A stretch of DNA of 64,000 nucleotides from Flavobacteriales bacterium (GCA_016703005.1 JADJCX010000033.1:372001-436000); one strand, 5' to 3'; positions 10,288 to 20,415 are shown, counted from the stretch's first letter. Notes: generated from the letters alone by a model not told the origin. Program-made: numbers and translations.

Positions 10288-11690
10288 GTGAAGACCATTC
10301 TCGCCCTACTGCTTGCGTCTGCCGTGCTCACTAGTTGTAGCAATGCACAGAATGAGACCGTTCAAGTCCCGGTCGACAGCACCTACCTCCGCCTCGCCGA
10401 AGAGGTGAAGCAGGAAACCCTGCGTAGCTGGAAGGCCTACAAGCAATACGCCTGGGGCCACGATGCGCTGAAGCCGCTGACCAAGAGCGCCGAGGACTGG
10501 TACGAGCATCCGCTCTACATCTCGCCGATCGATGCGTACAGCACCTTGAAGCTGATGGGATTCGATGCAGAGGCCAAGGAGATCGAGGACTACGTGGTCG
10601 ATTCGCTCAATTGGGATAAGGACGTGAATGCGAAAGTGTTCGAGGTGGACATCCGCATCCTCGGTGGCTTGCTGAGTATGTACGAGCTCAGCGGCAACCC
10701 GAAAGTGCTCGCCAAGACCGTGGACTTCGCTGATCGGTTGTTACCGGCGTTCAACACGGGCACCGGCATTCCACCTACAACGTGAACCTGCGCACCGGTA
10801 AGACCAGCGGAGATACGGTGAATGTCGCGGAGGCTGGTACGAACGTCTTGGAATTGGGCATTCTTAGTTACTACACCAAGGACCCGAAGTACTACGCTGC
10901 TGGCAAACGCGCGACGATGGCGATCTGAGCGGCGCTCGAAGTTGGGTTTGCCCGGCATGGACATCAACGTGCAGACCGGTGAATGGACCAACCGCAATGC
11001 CAGCATCTGCGCCGGTGTGGACAGCTACTACGAATACCTGTACAAGACTATCAGCTCTTCGGCGATACCACCATCGGCCGCATTTGGAACGAGGCCATCG
11101 CTGCGGTGAACGCGAATCTGGCCGAGGAGCAGGATAGCCTGTTGTGGTATGGCCGCGTGAACATGGACGACGGATCCCGGACCAGCGATGTGATCACCCT
11201 CTATGATGCCTTCTTCCCGGCGTTGCTCGTGCTGAGCGGCGACACGGCCCGTGCTGAACGGATGCAGCGCACCTACGACCACGTCTGGCGCATCCACGGC
11301 TTGGAGCCCACGGCCTACGACTATGGCAAACGCGAGGTGCGCGCCGGTGACTACGACCTGAATCCGGAGATCGTCGAATCCGCCTACTACCTGTACCACT
11401 TCACCGGCAAGCCGATGTACCGCGAGATGGCCGTGCAGTATTGGGGCGATATCAAGAAGCACTGTCGCACGGATGTGGCCTTCACCTCCATTGAGGATGT
11501 GCGCACCATGAAGGAGAAGGACTACATGCCCACCTTCTTCTTCGCCGAGACGATGAAGTACTTCTACCTCGTGTTCTCGAAAGGGAACGGCGCCTTCAAC
11601 TTGGACGAGCACGTCTTCAATACCGAGGCGCACCCGTTCCGACGGAGCACCTTCGAGCCGGTGGAAGTAGGCAAGCGCCTTGCGCTTTGA
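10288..11690 (+). CDS. GH47 alpha-1,2-mannosidase, predicted lipoprotein, frameshifted
   Basis: A GTG start at 10288 gives a lipoprotein signal (VKTILALLLASAVLTSCSNA, lipobox LTSC), so outer-membrane or periplasmic anchoring is likely. GH47 hallmarks follow: LRSWKAYKQYAWGHDALKPL, LMGFDAEAKEIEDYV, YNVNLRTGKTSG, YDLNPEIVESAYYLYHFTGK and the C-terminal calcium-binding end LDEHVFNTEAHPF. The family trims alpha-1,2-linked mannose with inversion. Frame changes lie near 10775, 10925 (TGA in a conserved stretch) and 11050; each flank still matches GH47. Bacterial GH47 enzymes are uncommon. The 65 bases before the start hold a small hairpin (TTCGACC/GGTCGAA at 10230-10246). Confidence 0.82.
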
Positions 11691-11707
11691 CTTCGAATTA
11701 GGTCAAA

Positions 11708-11736
11708 AAGAACCCCGCCGCATGGCCGGGGTTCTT
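11708..11736. terminator. Bidirectional terminator between convergent genes
   Basis: AAGAACCCCG pairs with CGGGGTTCTT around an 8-9 base centre, and the hairpin is preceded by AAAA on the plus strand. It lies 18 bases after the GH47 stop and 23 before the stop of the convergent T9SS gene. Confidence 0.8.
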
Positions 11737-11758
11737 CACGTTTAGCGTATTGCACGTC

Positions 11759-14700
11759 TTATTCCACGACCAGCCTTTCCGTGTAGGTGGTGGTTCCGGC
11801 AACGACCGTTACCATGTACACTCCAGTTGCCAGGTCAGTCGGGAGCAATAGCACCGTGCTCAACTGGTCAGCACCACCAGTTGCGATCACTTGAGCCATC
11901 ACCTTCCGGCCAAAGAGGTCGAATATGTCGATGCTCACCCTCTTGACTTCCGTGGAGAGCGCCATGAGTTCGAGCGTTACGCGACCATCGAGCGACGGGT
12001 TCGGGTACAAGCTGAAGTTCGTTGAAGAGACGGGTGCTGCATTCAACGTTCCACCGACGAAAGAGCCACCGGTGCATGGGTTCGGCGCATCGTTGGTGAT
12101 CTCTACGGTGCATGGCGTGCCATACGGGCAGTACGTAGCGCCGCCGTCGAAGCTGGCCTGCACGCGCACGTTGTATTCCACGGTGCCGCAGATCAACGGG
12201 TTCGTGAGCCACGCGTTCAACTGAAGCACGTAGGTGTTCACAACGATCGTGCCGTGTGTAACGACTCAGCCGGGTAGCTGAACTCAAAGCGGTAACGGTT
12301 GGCCCCAAGCAGTGGCTCTGCCCACAACTTCCCGGCGTTGCCGCTTGCGCCAACAGCTTTGCCGGTGACACCGCAACTGTATGTGGTGCCGATGTGCAAC
12401 GGATTGTTGTCCAACTCAGCAGTAGGGCATGCGATCGGCACGCTCAACACCTTCATCTGGCATGCAGGCCGTAGGGTGCATATAAACCGTTCAAGCGGCT
12501 GCGAACGCGCACGTTCAGCAAGCGGTCCGTTGGCACTGGGAAGGTGACGATGCTGCTCAGTTTCAAGTGTGCGCATGCGGTACCACCAACCGGTCCACCG
12601 GGGCTGCCGGGATTCGCGTGGCTCTTGAAGATCGTGCGGCTGTAGCCACCATCGGGGTCCTGGATCAAGAACTGGTAGCCATCGTCCGCGAGGTTACTGT
12701 TGGTGTTGAGCGTGAACTCATTGGTAACTGCTGCATTCGGGGAAGCAACGATCACGCTAGTTGGGCTCGGTCAAGCCGATCGCAGGTAGCAACGGTGAGT
12801 TTGTCGTTGCCGACCGGGAGGCAGAACGATACGTTGGCCTGGCCAACACTGGTGTATGTCGCATCGCCATCCAATATCCGGTTGCCGAACTGGTCGCGCA
12901 AAGTGATCGCACCGATGGGGTCTGTGATACCGTCACCAAAACCGTCATTGAACACCAGGTCGTAGCAGCCATCAGGCAGGCAGCAGAGTTCTATTTCCGT
13001 GTTGAAGTCGAGGAAGTACGGACCACCGGAGCAAAGTGGTGCACCACCACCGGCTGGCTGAACGAACCACGTGATCTCCTGCGGGAAGTCGTCGGTGAGG
13101 ATCGTGAGCTCGCACTCATTGTCCAGGCAGGGTGGGGGCGGTGTGCAGTCTTCAGTGATACCCGTCAGCACTTCATCGCAAGCGGCGAATGTTTCATGTG
13201 CAACTGTGAGGTCCACCACATCGAAGTTGTTGAAGGGCCCAATGAGATGCACGCCGGTACCCACACCCAATTGGCTGCTACCGGTGAGGCTATTGGTGAT
13301 GTCAACCGTTGCACCGCTACCTGTGCTGGTAACGTTCACTACAATGTTCCAAGTGAAATCATCGATGCAGCTGGGGAAAGCCGTGAACGAAGCCGGTTCG
13401 CACAAGCAGAACTGTGTTGTACTCAGGTTGCTGGCTCCGGGGGAGATGCAGCGCATGGTCCAATCCGCACTGTTGTCGTTGGTATCCCCGCCGTCAGGCA
13501 GGCGGCTCAGGCCTTGGTCCGGTTGCGTGCCGTCATCAATATCTGCTGGCGCCGTGCCTTCGGTGGTCGACATAGAGCCTTCATAGCTCATTTGATCAAT
13601 GACAATGTTGCCGGTCGTAGCCAGCCGCATTCCATCGGGCGAACCGTTCTGGATAAGGTTGGTCGCAGCACCGCTCTGGAAGTCGCAATTCGGGACGCTG
13701 CTGCCGGTTCCACAGATCACGAAGTAGTCGCCAGCGGCAACGCTCACGTTCGGCAAGGTGAAAGTGGAATAGAGCAAGCCGTTCGCTCCGTTGATCAATT
13801 CAACCTTCAACCCGAGGAGGTCGGCGGCGGCAGCCCCATTGTTCTTCAGTTCAATGAACTCGAAGGCGTCCGTTCCATCCTGGTCATAGTCCACCTCGTT
13901 GATCACGATCTGCGGCAGGTCGTCGTTGGTGATCGTGTGGGTATGGGTGGCAATGCCGGGGTCGGCTGTTCCAGTAGTTATGTTGAAGTTGAGCACAACC
14001 GATTCGTTGGCCTCATAGTCCACATCCGGGGTGGTGATCAGCGAAACGTTCTGCGTGAATGGATAGGTATCCGTTGGTGTGAAGGTGAGCACGACATCAG
14101 TGAACGTTGTGTAGTCGACCGCGTCGGTCGCTGTTCCGCTCAAGTCGTCGCTGATGGTAACAGTAACGTCGGCGGCGGGCGATGTTCATCGTGACGCCAA
14201 TGCCCAGTGCCGCCCTCATGGTGCTACCCGTTCCGAAGTGAATCCAACCAGAGGAGTTGGCGCGCCGGCCCTGAAAGTCTCAACGGTGATGTGATCGAGG
14301 GCGAATAGGTCCCGGAACGGGTACGGCCCACGTGGTCCGCGCAGGTAGAAACTGGTGCCTGAATTGATGCGATGGCCCGCGATGGTGCATTTGTATTGAG
14401 TTCAATGCCGAGCATGCGTCGCGGTGCTGTACATCAAGCTCGCCAACCGGGTGCAGAGCACATCATCATTGCTCAGAGAAATTGAAGCCACCGCTTGGGC
14501 GTTGCGCACCAAGTTCCAGTCCACGTCAGGCGCGTCCGTGGGCCCTGTCTCGCGGGGCCCGCCCGCCGGGGGATACCGAAGAGAACGTGCCGAGTTGGCG
14601 TTCGTGAAGGCATGGAACCTCCCGTGGTCTGAGGTTCGGGGTCGTCCCCGTGTTTCGGCATTGAGGGGCCGGGTTCCGCCAAACGCCGGGCACCGTTGTC

Positions 14701-14884
14701 CCGCCCGGGCCCAGCCGATTCCAGCGGCCTTCGCGGGGTGCCTATGGCTCCAGGTGGTGCTCGCACACCACTCAGTGTAGCATCGTTAATCGCCACGGGA
14801 GCGCTGGTCGCCGGGGGCGCTTGCGCCGTGGTCAACATGGCGGCCAGCGGTGCGAGTCGTTTCAGGGATAAAGATTGTCTCATG
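11759..14884 (-). CDS. T9SS protein with Calx-beta-like and lamin-tail domains, heavily frameshifted
   Basis: The probable start is MRQSLSLKRLAPLAAMLTTA at 14884, a signal peptide. Beyond it the next ~350 bp are GC-rich and poorly coding. Recognisable sequence resumes near 14190 with a Calx-beta-like strand pattern (ADVTVTISDDLSGTATDAVD). A lamin-tail domain follows (IVINEVDYDQDGTDAFEFIE), then a Cys-rich segment (PPPPCLDNECELTILTDDF) and a C-terminal T9SS sorting domain (FSLYPNPSLDGRVTLEL ... GVYMVTVVAGTTTYTERLV). Frame changes occur near 14150-14450, 12755, 12500 and 12240. Lamin-tail plus Calx-beta proteins in Bacteroidota are surface or released proteins, often adhesin- or nuclease-associated; no catalytic domain is visible here. 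Confidence 0.65.
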
Positions 14885-15068
14885 ATCGATAGGGTTTGGC
14901 TGTTGGTTCCCGATGGGTCGGGGGCGGTGCGAATGAATGGTCGTGAAATTAGGTGGACGTATCCACAGGGTGAATCCATGGTTGATAACTCCTGGGGCGC
15001 GAACGTTGCTAAGGCTGCTCTAATTTGCCGCACCCCGGCACTTCGGGTCCCGAAACAGATCCCCGCAC

Positions 15069-17084
15069 ATGAACAACCGATACATCGCTCTCCTTTCGAC
15101 AGCGCTTTGCATAACCGGCACCTCTGCCCAGGTCACCCTTTACTCAGAGGACTTCGAAAGCGCACCATCGTTCACACTCAACACCAATGACGCAGGTAGT
15201 ACCGTCAGTGCTTGGAATACGTGGGTGGTGAACAACAGCTACACCGGCGGCAATGGTGATGTGCTCTGCATCGGCTTCCAATTCCCTTATACGATAGTGA
15301 GCACGGCTGGGCAGCCAGTGGGCATCAGCACACCCAATGGCAATTACCTGCACACGGCCAGCGTGGAGGGCATCGCTGATGGTATCCTATGTTGCTCGTT
15401 CGGTGCTGCTGATGGCTTCTGCATTTCGGCGGACAACACCTTCAGCCGTATGACCAACAACGTCAGCACCGTAGGTTACTCCGATGTTGACTTCTCCTTC
15501 TGGTGGCTGTGTTCCGGCTCCACCACCCACTTCGGGCAGGTCTACTATACGATCAACAACGGTGCGAACTGGAATCTGATCAGCACGCCCATTACCAACT
15601 ACAACAACCAGACGGCATGGGTGCAGCAAACCATCAGCGACCCGGCTTTCGGCAACCAACCCGGTATTCGTTTCGGTTTCAAATTCGTCAATGGCATCGG
15701 CGGCACGGCATTGGATCCAGGGTTCGGCATTGATGATGTGGCCATTATCGGCCAAAGCGGTGTGGTTAACAGCGTGGCCACCACGCAAGTCAGTTCGTTG
15801 CAAGTGTGCGATGGTTCTGCGGTAACGGTCGACTATACGGCCGTTGGCACGTATGTTCCCGGCAACATTTTCACGGCACAACTGAGCAACGCGGTGGGAA
15901 GCTTCGCCGCACCCGTCAGTATCGGGTCGCTGAACAGTACGACCAGTGGTTCCATAGCCTGCACAATCCCGCCCGGCACTGCGGTCGGGGCGGGCTATCG
16001 CATTCGCGTCGTGAGTAGCACGCCACCGACGATCGGCACCGACAATGGCAGCAACATCACCGTCAACAACGGGCCCAATGCAGGCACGAACACGGCAGAA
16101 GACATCTGCAAATCCACCGGCCTCTACGATATGGACCTGCTGCTCGGTGGAAACCCTGATGCGGGTGGTGTTTGGACAAACCCGAACAACCAGGTAGTGA
16201 GCGATCAGTTCGATAGTGCCGGCCAGCCCGGTGGCGCGTACACCTACACTGTTACCGGAACGGCTCCATGCAGCAGTGCCGTCGCGGTGCTCACCATTAC
16301 GCTGATCGATCCCGCGAACGCAGGCGTTGGCAGCACACAGCTGGTCTGCTCTACATCATCACCGATCCCGTTGATCGGGTTCCTGACAAGTTCTCCGGAT
16401 GCCACAGGGTATTGGCTCAACCCAAGCAACCTTGTTACGAACCAATTGTTCGAGCCGGCCATCGATCAACCAGGGCTCTATACCTATGTGGTACCTGGGA
16501 CAGGTCCATGCCCGAACGATAGTGCCTTTGTGGAAGTCCAGATCGTTACCGAGCCGGATGCTGGTACATCGAGCACCGCAACGATCTGTGCCAACGCTAC
16601 ACCTGTGGATCTGGTAACGCTATTGGGCGGAACGCCGGATGCTGGAGGAACATGGACTGGTCCGAACAGCCAGCCCCATTCTACATTGTTCGATCCTACG
16701 GTCGACCCGTCCGGTTTGTACACGTACACCGTTGACCCCGGGGCACCGTGCGTGCCTGCCGCGGCTTCGGTAGCGGTGATCATTGATCCCTGCAGCGGAA
16801 TCGCGGAGGTAAGTGGATCAGGGATCCACTTGGTTTGGTCGGGTACGGATGGCAGTGGCATACACACGGTATTGGCGGAGGGAGTCAATGGGGGTGAGTT
16901 GCTCTTGGACATACTCGATACACAAGGACGGACCATCATCGCCGATCAACGCTACATGACCGGCGGAAACGAAGTTGCGCGTCTGACCTTTGACTTGTCG
17001 CACGTTGCAGCTGCTCCGTTAGTGGTTGTGATACATGCCAATGGTGCGCTCGCCACCTTGCCGATCATGCACACAACTCGGTAG
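15069..17084 (+). CDS. Large secreted protein with three tandem PKD/adhesin-like repeats
   Basis: This 671-residue protein begins with signal peptide MNNRYIALLSTALCITGTSA. Residues ~22-235 form a jelly-roll-like domain (LYSEDFESAPSFTLNTNDAG, GFGIDDVAIIGQSG) of the type seen in MAM/cleaved-adhesin regions. From about residue 335 three units of ~78 residues follow, each with an ICxxT start, LLGGxPDAGGxWTxP, an Asp/Phe-rich strand and GxYTYTVxGxxPC. Such repeats are typical of Bacteroidota adhesins. The last ~90 residues look like a diverged sorting domain (LLLDILDTQGRTIIADQRY). The gene is intact and divergent from the lamin-tail gene, with ~185 bp between the starts. A structural or adhesive role is inferred. 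Confidence 0.78.
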   Translation: MNNRYIALLSTALCITGTSAQVTLYSEDFESAPSFTLNTNDAGSTVSAWNTWVVNNSYTGGNGDVLCIGFQFPYTIVSTAGQPVGISTPNGNYLHTASVEGIADGILCCSFGAADGFCISADNTFSRMTNNVSTVGYSDVDFSFWWLCSGSTTHFGQVYYTINNGANWNLISTPITNYNNQTAWVQQTISDPAFGNQPGIRFGFKFVNGIGGTALDPGFGIDDVAIIGQSGVVNSVATTQVSSLQVCDGSAVTVDYTAVGTYVPGNIFTAQLSNAVGSFAAPVSIGSLNSTTSGSIACTIPPGTAVGAGYRIRVVSSTPPTIGTDNGSNITVNNGPNAGTNTAEDICKSTGLYDMDLLLGGNPDAGGVWTNPNNQVVSDQFDSAGQPGGAYTYTVTGTAPCSSAVAVLTITLIDPANAGVGSTQLVCSTSSPIPLIGFLTSSPDATGYWLNPSNLVTNQLFEPAIDQPGLYTYVVPGTGPCPNDSAFVEVQIVTEPDAGTSSTATICANATPVDLVTLLGGTPDAGGTWTGPNSQPHSTLFDPTVDPSGLYTYTVDPGAPCVPAAASVAVIIDPCSGIAEVSGSGIHLVWSGTDGSGIHTVLAEGVNGGELLLDILDTQGRTIIADQRYMTGGNEVARLTFDLSHVAAAPLVVVIHANGALATLPIMHTTR

Positions 17085-17481
17085 TGCACCATGGTTGAAA
17101 AGGCCTGTTCGCAAAATGTTGATGGAACGACACCCGATTTTTGCAACAGCCCCGATCCGGGGTCTACGTTTGGATCATTGGCAACGGAAGCGGGCACAAC
17201 GGGCCCGGCAACTGCCTGAAGGAAATGGAGCGGCCTGCGATCCGCAAGGTGAGCAGGACCTGGTAAGAGGTAACACCGCTGAACCATAGCGCGCTTGTCG
17301 TGCAGTCCTGAAGGAGGGTTGAAGGTGTGAGGGACGCAAGTCCGAACCACTACTGAAGAAGCCAACTCCGAAAGCGGTTACGGCCGCGATCGGTGGGGGT
17401 GGGGGCCGATCAAACGATCGGCCCCCGCTAACCGTGCAGTTCACATCGACGTTGTTTTGGCATAGAACGTTCTGTGAACCG
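17085..17481. other. 397-base gene-free stretch with RNA-like hairpins
   Basis: No convincing gene lies here. Several short complementary segments do: CCCG/CGGG near 17152, TCCTGAAGGA at 17305-17316, GGGACGCAAGTCC near 17331-17343 (a stem with a GCAA tetraloop), and a perfect 11-bp stem GGGGGCCGATC/GATCGGCCCCC with loop AAAC at 17401-17426. The last is enclosed by CGGTTA (17375-17380) and TAACCG (17429-17434). The stretch could be a structured non-coding RNA, the leader of phoH, or a terminator plus spacer. I could not match it to RNase P RNA, SRP RNA, tmRNA or a riboswitch known to me. Confidence 0.4.
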
Positions 17482-18808
17482 ATGGTGAAGAACCGCAAGA
17501 TCTTCGTACTTGACACCTCAGTGATCCTGTACGACCATAGCGCCGTTAAATGCTTTGAGGAGCACGATGTGGCGATACCCATACAAGTACTGGAAGAGCT
17601 CGACACCTTCAAGAAAGGGAACGACTCGCGCAACTACGAGGCGCGTGAGTTCATTCGCTTGGTGGACGGCATCGCCAATAAAGAACTGCTCAGCGAGTGG
17701 GTGCCGTTGAACGGTCCAACGAAAGGCAAGCTCACGGTGATCGCCAAGCACGAGCTCAACGGCGTGAACGCCGTGAAGATCTTCGACGACGATAAGAACG
17801 ATCACCAGATCCTCAACGCCGCGTTGAGCCTGAAGCACAAGTACAAGAACCGCAAGGTGATACTGGTGAGTAAGGACATCTGCTTGCGCATCAAGGCCAA
17901 AAGCCTCGACATCCATGCGGAGGACTACCTCACCGGCAAAGTGCAGGATGTAGAGCGGCTCTACAGCGGCCGGACCATAGTGGATGATGTGCTCGAAGAA
18001 CGCATCGATGATCTCTTCGAGAAGGGATCAATGCCGGCCGAGGAATTGGGGCTGAAGAAGTCCGAAGGCAACCACTTCTACATCCTGAAGCACAAAAAAG
18101 AGCATCCTCACTAAATACGATCCCCGTACCGGAGAAGTAGGTCGCGTGGAAAAGCAGAACGTATTCGGCATTGGCCCGCGCAATGCGGAGCAAACGCTGG
18201 CCATGAGCGCCCTCATGGACACCGAGATCAAATTGGTGACGCTACAAGGTCAAGCGGGCACTGGCAAAACCTTGCTCGCATTGGCCTGCGCGTTGGAGCA
18301 GCGGCGCAATTACCACCAGATCTATGTAACGCGCCCAGTGGTGCCGCTCAGCAACAAGGACATCGGTTACCTGCCAGGCGATATCCAGAGCAAGTTGGAT
18401 CCATACATGCAACCGCTGTGGGACAATCTCAAACTCATCAAGGGCAACTTCGATAAGCACGATGGCACGCCCAAGCGCATCGATGAGATGCTGGAGAACG
18501 AGAAGATACAGATCGCACCACTGGCCTACATCCGAGGTCGTAGCCTGAGCAACATATTCTTCATCGTGGATGAAGCCCAGAACCTTACTCCGCTGGAAGT
18601 GAAGACCATTGTGAGCCGGGCAGGAGAAGGAACCAAGATCGTTTTTACAGGTGACATCCACCAGATCGACACGCCCTATCTCGATGCAGAGAGCAATGGC
18701 CTTAGTTACATCATCGACAAGGCCAAGAACCATCCGCTCTTCGCTCACATAACGCTGGAAAAAGGGGAGCGCAGCCCACTGGCGAACTTGGCGAACGAAC
18801 TGCTCTGA
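17482..18808 (+). CDS. PIN-PhoH family ATPase, one frameshift in an A6 run
   Basis: About 442 residues. The N-terminal PIN domain has KIFVLDTSVILYDHSAV and IPIQVLEELDTFKKG, with acidic residues expected for a metal-dependent RNase. The C-terminal PhoH ATPase has Walker A LQGQAGTGKTLLALA, Walker B FFIVDEAQNLTPLE and TGDIHQIDTPYLD. PIN-PhoH proteins are RNA helicase/nuclease-like factors. The start MVKNRKIFVLDTS at 17482 fits the domain edge. The frame breaks at CACAAAAAAGAGC (A6 at 18094-18099): removing one A gives HKKSILTKYDPRTGEVGRVE, the normal linker, so this is almost certainly a homopolymer error. A bidirectional terminator follows. Confidence 0.92.
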
Positions 18809-18841
18809 CCCCCAAGGTCGTGAAGACATAACTCAAGAAAA

Positions 18842-18887
18842 CGAACCCCGGAACCGACCGCCTTGCGGAACTGGTTCCGGGGTTTCG
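18842..18887. terminator. Bidirectional terminator between phoH and the SiaC-like gene
   Basis: AACCCCGGAACC (18844-18855) pairs with GGTTCCGGGGTT (18873-18884) around a GC-containing loop, flanked by A-rich sequence on the left and T-rich sequence on the right. It separates two convergent genes. Confidence 0.82.
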
Positions 18888-18932
18888 ATTTCCAGAGAGG
18901 CCTCGGTCCTCCCAGGGCGCATAGATGCGTGT

Positions 18933-19325
18933 TCAGAACAATTCCTCTACTTCCACGAACTTGAAGTCCATACGGAAGAAGCGCTCGTAGTCCTTTCCCG
19001 TCTCTGCCATCTCCTCGTCGCCGGTCTCAAAGTGCCAGTTCACGTTAACGTGGTGGCCGCGCTCGCTAACGGCGTTCAGCCGCTCGAAGATGTTGTAGAA
19101 CTGCTTCGATGAACTCGTGTCGAAATAATCCATCTTCATGTTCACCACCGTGCTCGGCTTCGGCGACTTGAGGTACTCATCCAGCCAACTGTGGACGCGG
19201 ACATAGAACGCTTCATTGTTCGCTGGCAGGCTCCGGCCAATGAATTCAAGCGTCCCTTGCTCCATGTCGATGTCGATCTGCGGGCTGGTTTCAGTGCGGT
19301 CGATGTGCAGGGTGGTTGTTGACAT
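18933..19325 (-). CDS. SiaC-family regulatory phosphoprotein (DUF1987)
   Basis: This 130-residue protein matches the SiaC/DUF1987 family: TLHIDRTETSPQIDIDMEQG, EFIGRSLPANNEAFY, then MKMDYFDTSSSKQFYNI, whose Thr-Ser-Ser-Ser is the region phosphorylated in SiaC, and NVNWHFETGDEEMAETGKDY. In Pseudomonas, SiaC is switched by kinase SiaB and phosphatase SiaA and activates the diguanylate cyclase SiaD. None of those partners is next to it here, so its partner is unknown. The start at 19325 (MSTTTLHIDR) is chosen because the upstream extension is Arg-rich and unlike the family. Confidence 0.85.
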   Translation of the reverse strand: MSTTTLHIDRTETSPQIDIDMEQGTLEFIGRSLPANNEAFYVRVHSWLDEYLKSPKPSTVVNMKMDYFDTSSSKQFYNIFERLNAVSERGHHVNVNWHFETGDEEMAETGKDYERFFRMDFKFVEVEELF

Positions 19326-19416
19326 GACTTGTCGAATCAGGGTTCGAAGGTCAGTTCTCCGCTCCCCTGAACAGCGCGTCTTTCGAGGCACCTATGAACG
19401 ATCTCCGGTTAAAATG

Positions 19417-19444
19417 AAAGAGTCCCGACATGTCGGGACTCTTT
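19417..19444. terminator. 28-base perfect palindrome, terminator of the secreted-protein operon
   Basis: AAAGAGTCCCGACA followed by its exact reverse complement, with TTTTC after it on the plus strand and TTTTAACC on the minus strand. It lies 20 bases beyond the stop of the co-directional minus-strand gene at 19465 and ends that operon. Confidence 0.8.
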
Positions 19445-19464
19445 TCAATTCTCTTTTACGGAGT

Positions 19465-19872
19465 TCACTGTCGGTATTCGGTCAGGATCTCCTGGTCGCT
19501 GGGGAGGATGATCTCCGTGTCATTCACTTTCCGCACCCAGTAGAGGTACTTACCCGTACCGTGGCAGGCGAAGACTTCCATGCTTTGGCCCCCTGCAAGG
19601 GCTTTGATCGGGAAGGTGCGCCACGTGCCGCCCTTTTCCTGCACCGCCACTTTCACCTCCACCATGTCACCGCAGGTGTTCTTTAATTCCAGTTTGTAGG
19701 TCTCTTCGAAGCTGCGCTTCCAGCCTTCTTTGTAATCCTCGCACCTCTCGCAGGGCTTTCCCCATTCGCTTTTCACTTTGGTAAGGCATTGGCTGTAGCT
19801 CTGATCCTGCGCGCGCAGGAGTGATGCGGCAAGAATGGATGCGGACAACAGGAGGGTACGTGTGGTGCTCAT
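19465..19872 (-). CDS. Small secreted protein of unknown function
   Basis: This 135-residue protein has signal peptide MSTTRTLLLSASILAASLLR ending AQDQ. The mature part has a cysteine pair CERC (as in PCERCEDYKEGWKRSFE), another Cys in ELKNTCGDMVEVKVAVQEKG, and VFACHGTGKYLYWVRKV, so disulfides or metal binding are possible. I do not recognise the family. The start is set by the signal peptide and by an ATGA overlap with the upstream TPR gene, which indicates co-translation. A palindromic terminator follows. Confidence 0.65.
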   Translation of the reverse strand: MSTTRTLLLSASILAASLLRAQDQSYSQCLTKVKSEWGKPCERCEDYKEGWKRSFEETYKLELKNTCGDMVEVKVAVQEKGGTWRTFPIKALAGGQSMEVFACHGTGKYLYWVRKVNDTEIILPSDQEILTEYRQ

Positions 19873-20378
19873 TTGCAACGGTTGTTTTCGAGGATGATCT
19901 TGGCTTCGGCGTTGCCCATTTTCTTGCTGGCTTTCCAATCGACGCATGCGCCGTTGATATCGCCGAGGGCTTTGCGGCTCCAGCCGCGGTTGTTGTAGGC
20001 TTCTTCATTCTTCGGGTCAAGGGCTATCACCTGATCGAAGTCGGCCATGGCCTTTTCGTGTTGTCCCAACTTGGCGTACGCGCTTCCACGACTGGTATAG
20101 GCCCACGCATGGTCCGCCTTGCGCTCGATCACGGCAGTGAAATCAGAAGCGGCTGCGGCGTATTGTTTCAACAAGCTGTTGCAGAATCCGCGTTGCAAGT
20201 AGGCGTTCAGGTTTTCGACATCCAGCGCCAGCACCTTGGTGAAGAGGAGAATTGCGGCCTGATAGTCTCCGCTCCGGTAGGCCCGCTCACCGTCGCCGTA
20301 CAACTGGGCCGTTTCCTCTTGGGCAGTCGAAGCCAGCACGGTCATACTGAGAAAGGTGAGTAGCAAGAAGCGTTTCAT
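19869..20378 (-). CDS. Secreted tetratricopeptide-repeat protein
   Basis: Of 169 residues, the first 20 (MKRFLLLTFLSMTVLASTAQ) are a signal peptide. Three or four TPR units follow: GERAYRSGDYQAAILLFTKV, QRGFCNSLLKQYAAAASDFT, SRGSAYAKLGQHEKAMADFD and NNRGWSRKALGDINGACVDW. They form a small helical scaffold, probably periplasmic, for protein contacts. The stop overlaps the start of the next gene (ATGA at 19872-19869). It belongs to a run of three small secreted-protein genes on the minus strand. The partner is unknown. Confidence 0.8.
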   Translation of the reverse strand: MKRFLLLTFLSMTVLASTAQEETAQLYGDGERAYRSGDYQAAILLFTKVLALDVENLNAYLQRGFCNSLLKQYAAAASDFTAVIERKADHAWAYTSRGSAYAKLGQHEKAMADFDQVIALDPKNEEAYNNRGWSRKALGDINGACVDWKASKKMGNAEAKIILENNRCK

Positions 20379-20415
20379 AGTCGTGGTTCCGTGCGGTTGC
20401 GCGGTTCATACGTGC

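Noticed and set aside
12761..14194. 477-residue open frame on the plus strand
   Set aside because: Antisense of the lamin-tail gene, whose domains are recognisable on the minus strand.
17290..17440. RNase P RNA or SRP RNA
   Set aside because: The conserved GAGGAAAGTCC and GGTCAGG...GGAAGGAAGCAGC cores are absent.
18094..18100. Programmed -1 frameshift in phoH
   Set aside because: A +1 change is needed and one fewer A gives the normal linker; error is simpler.
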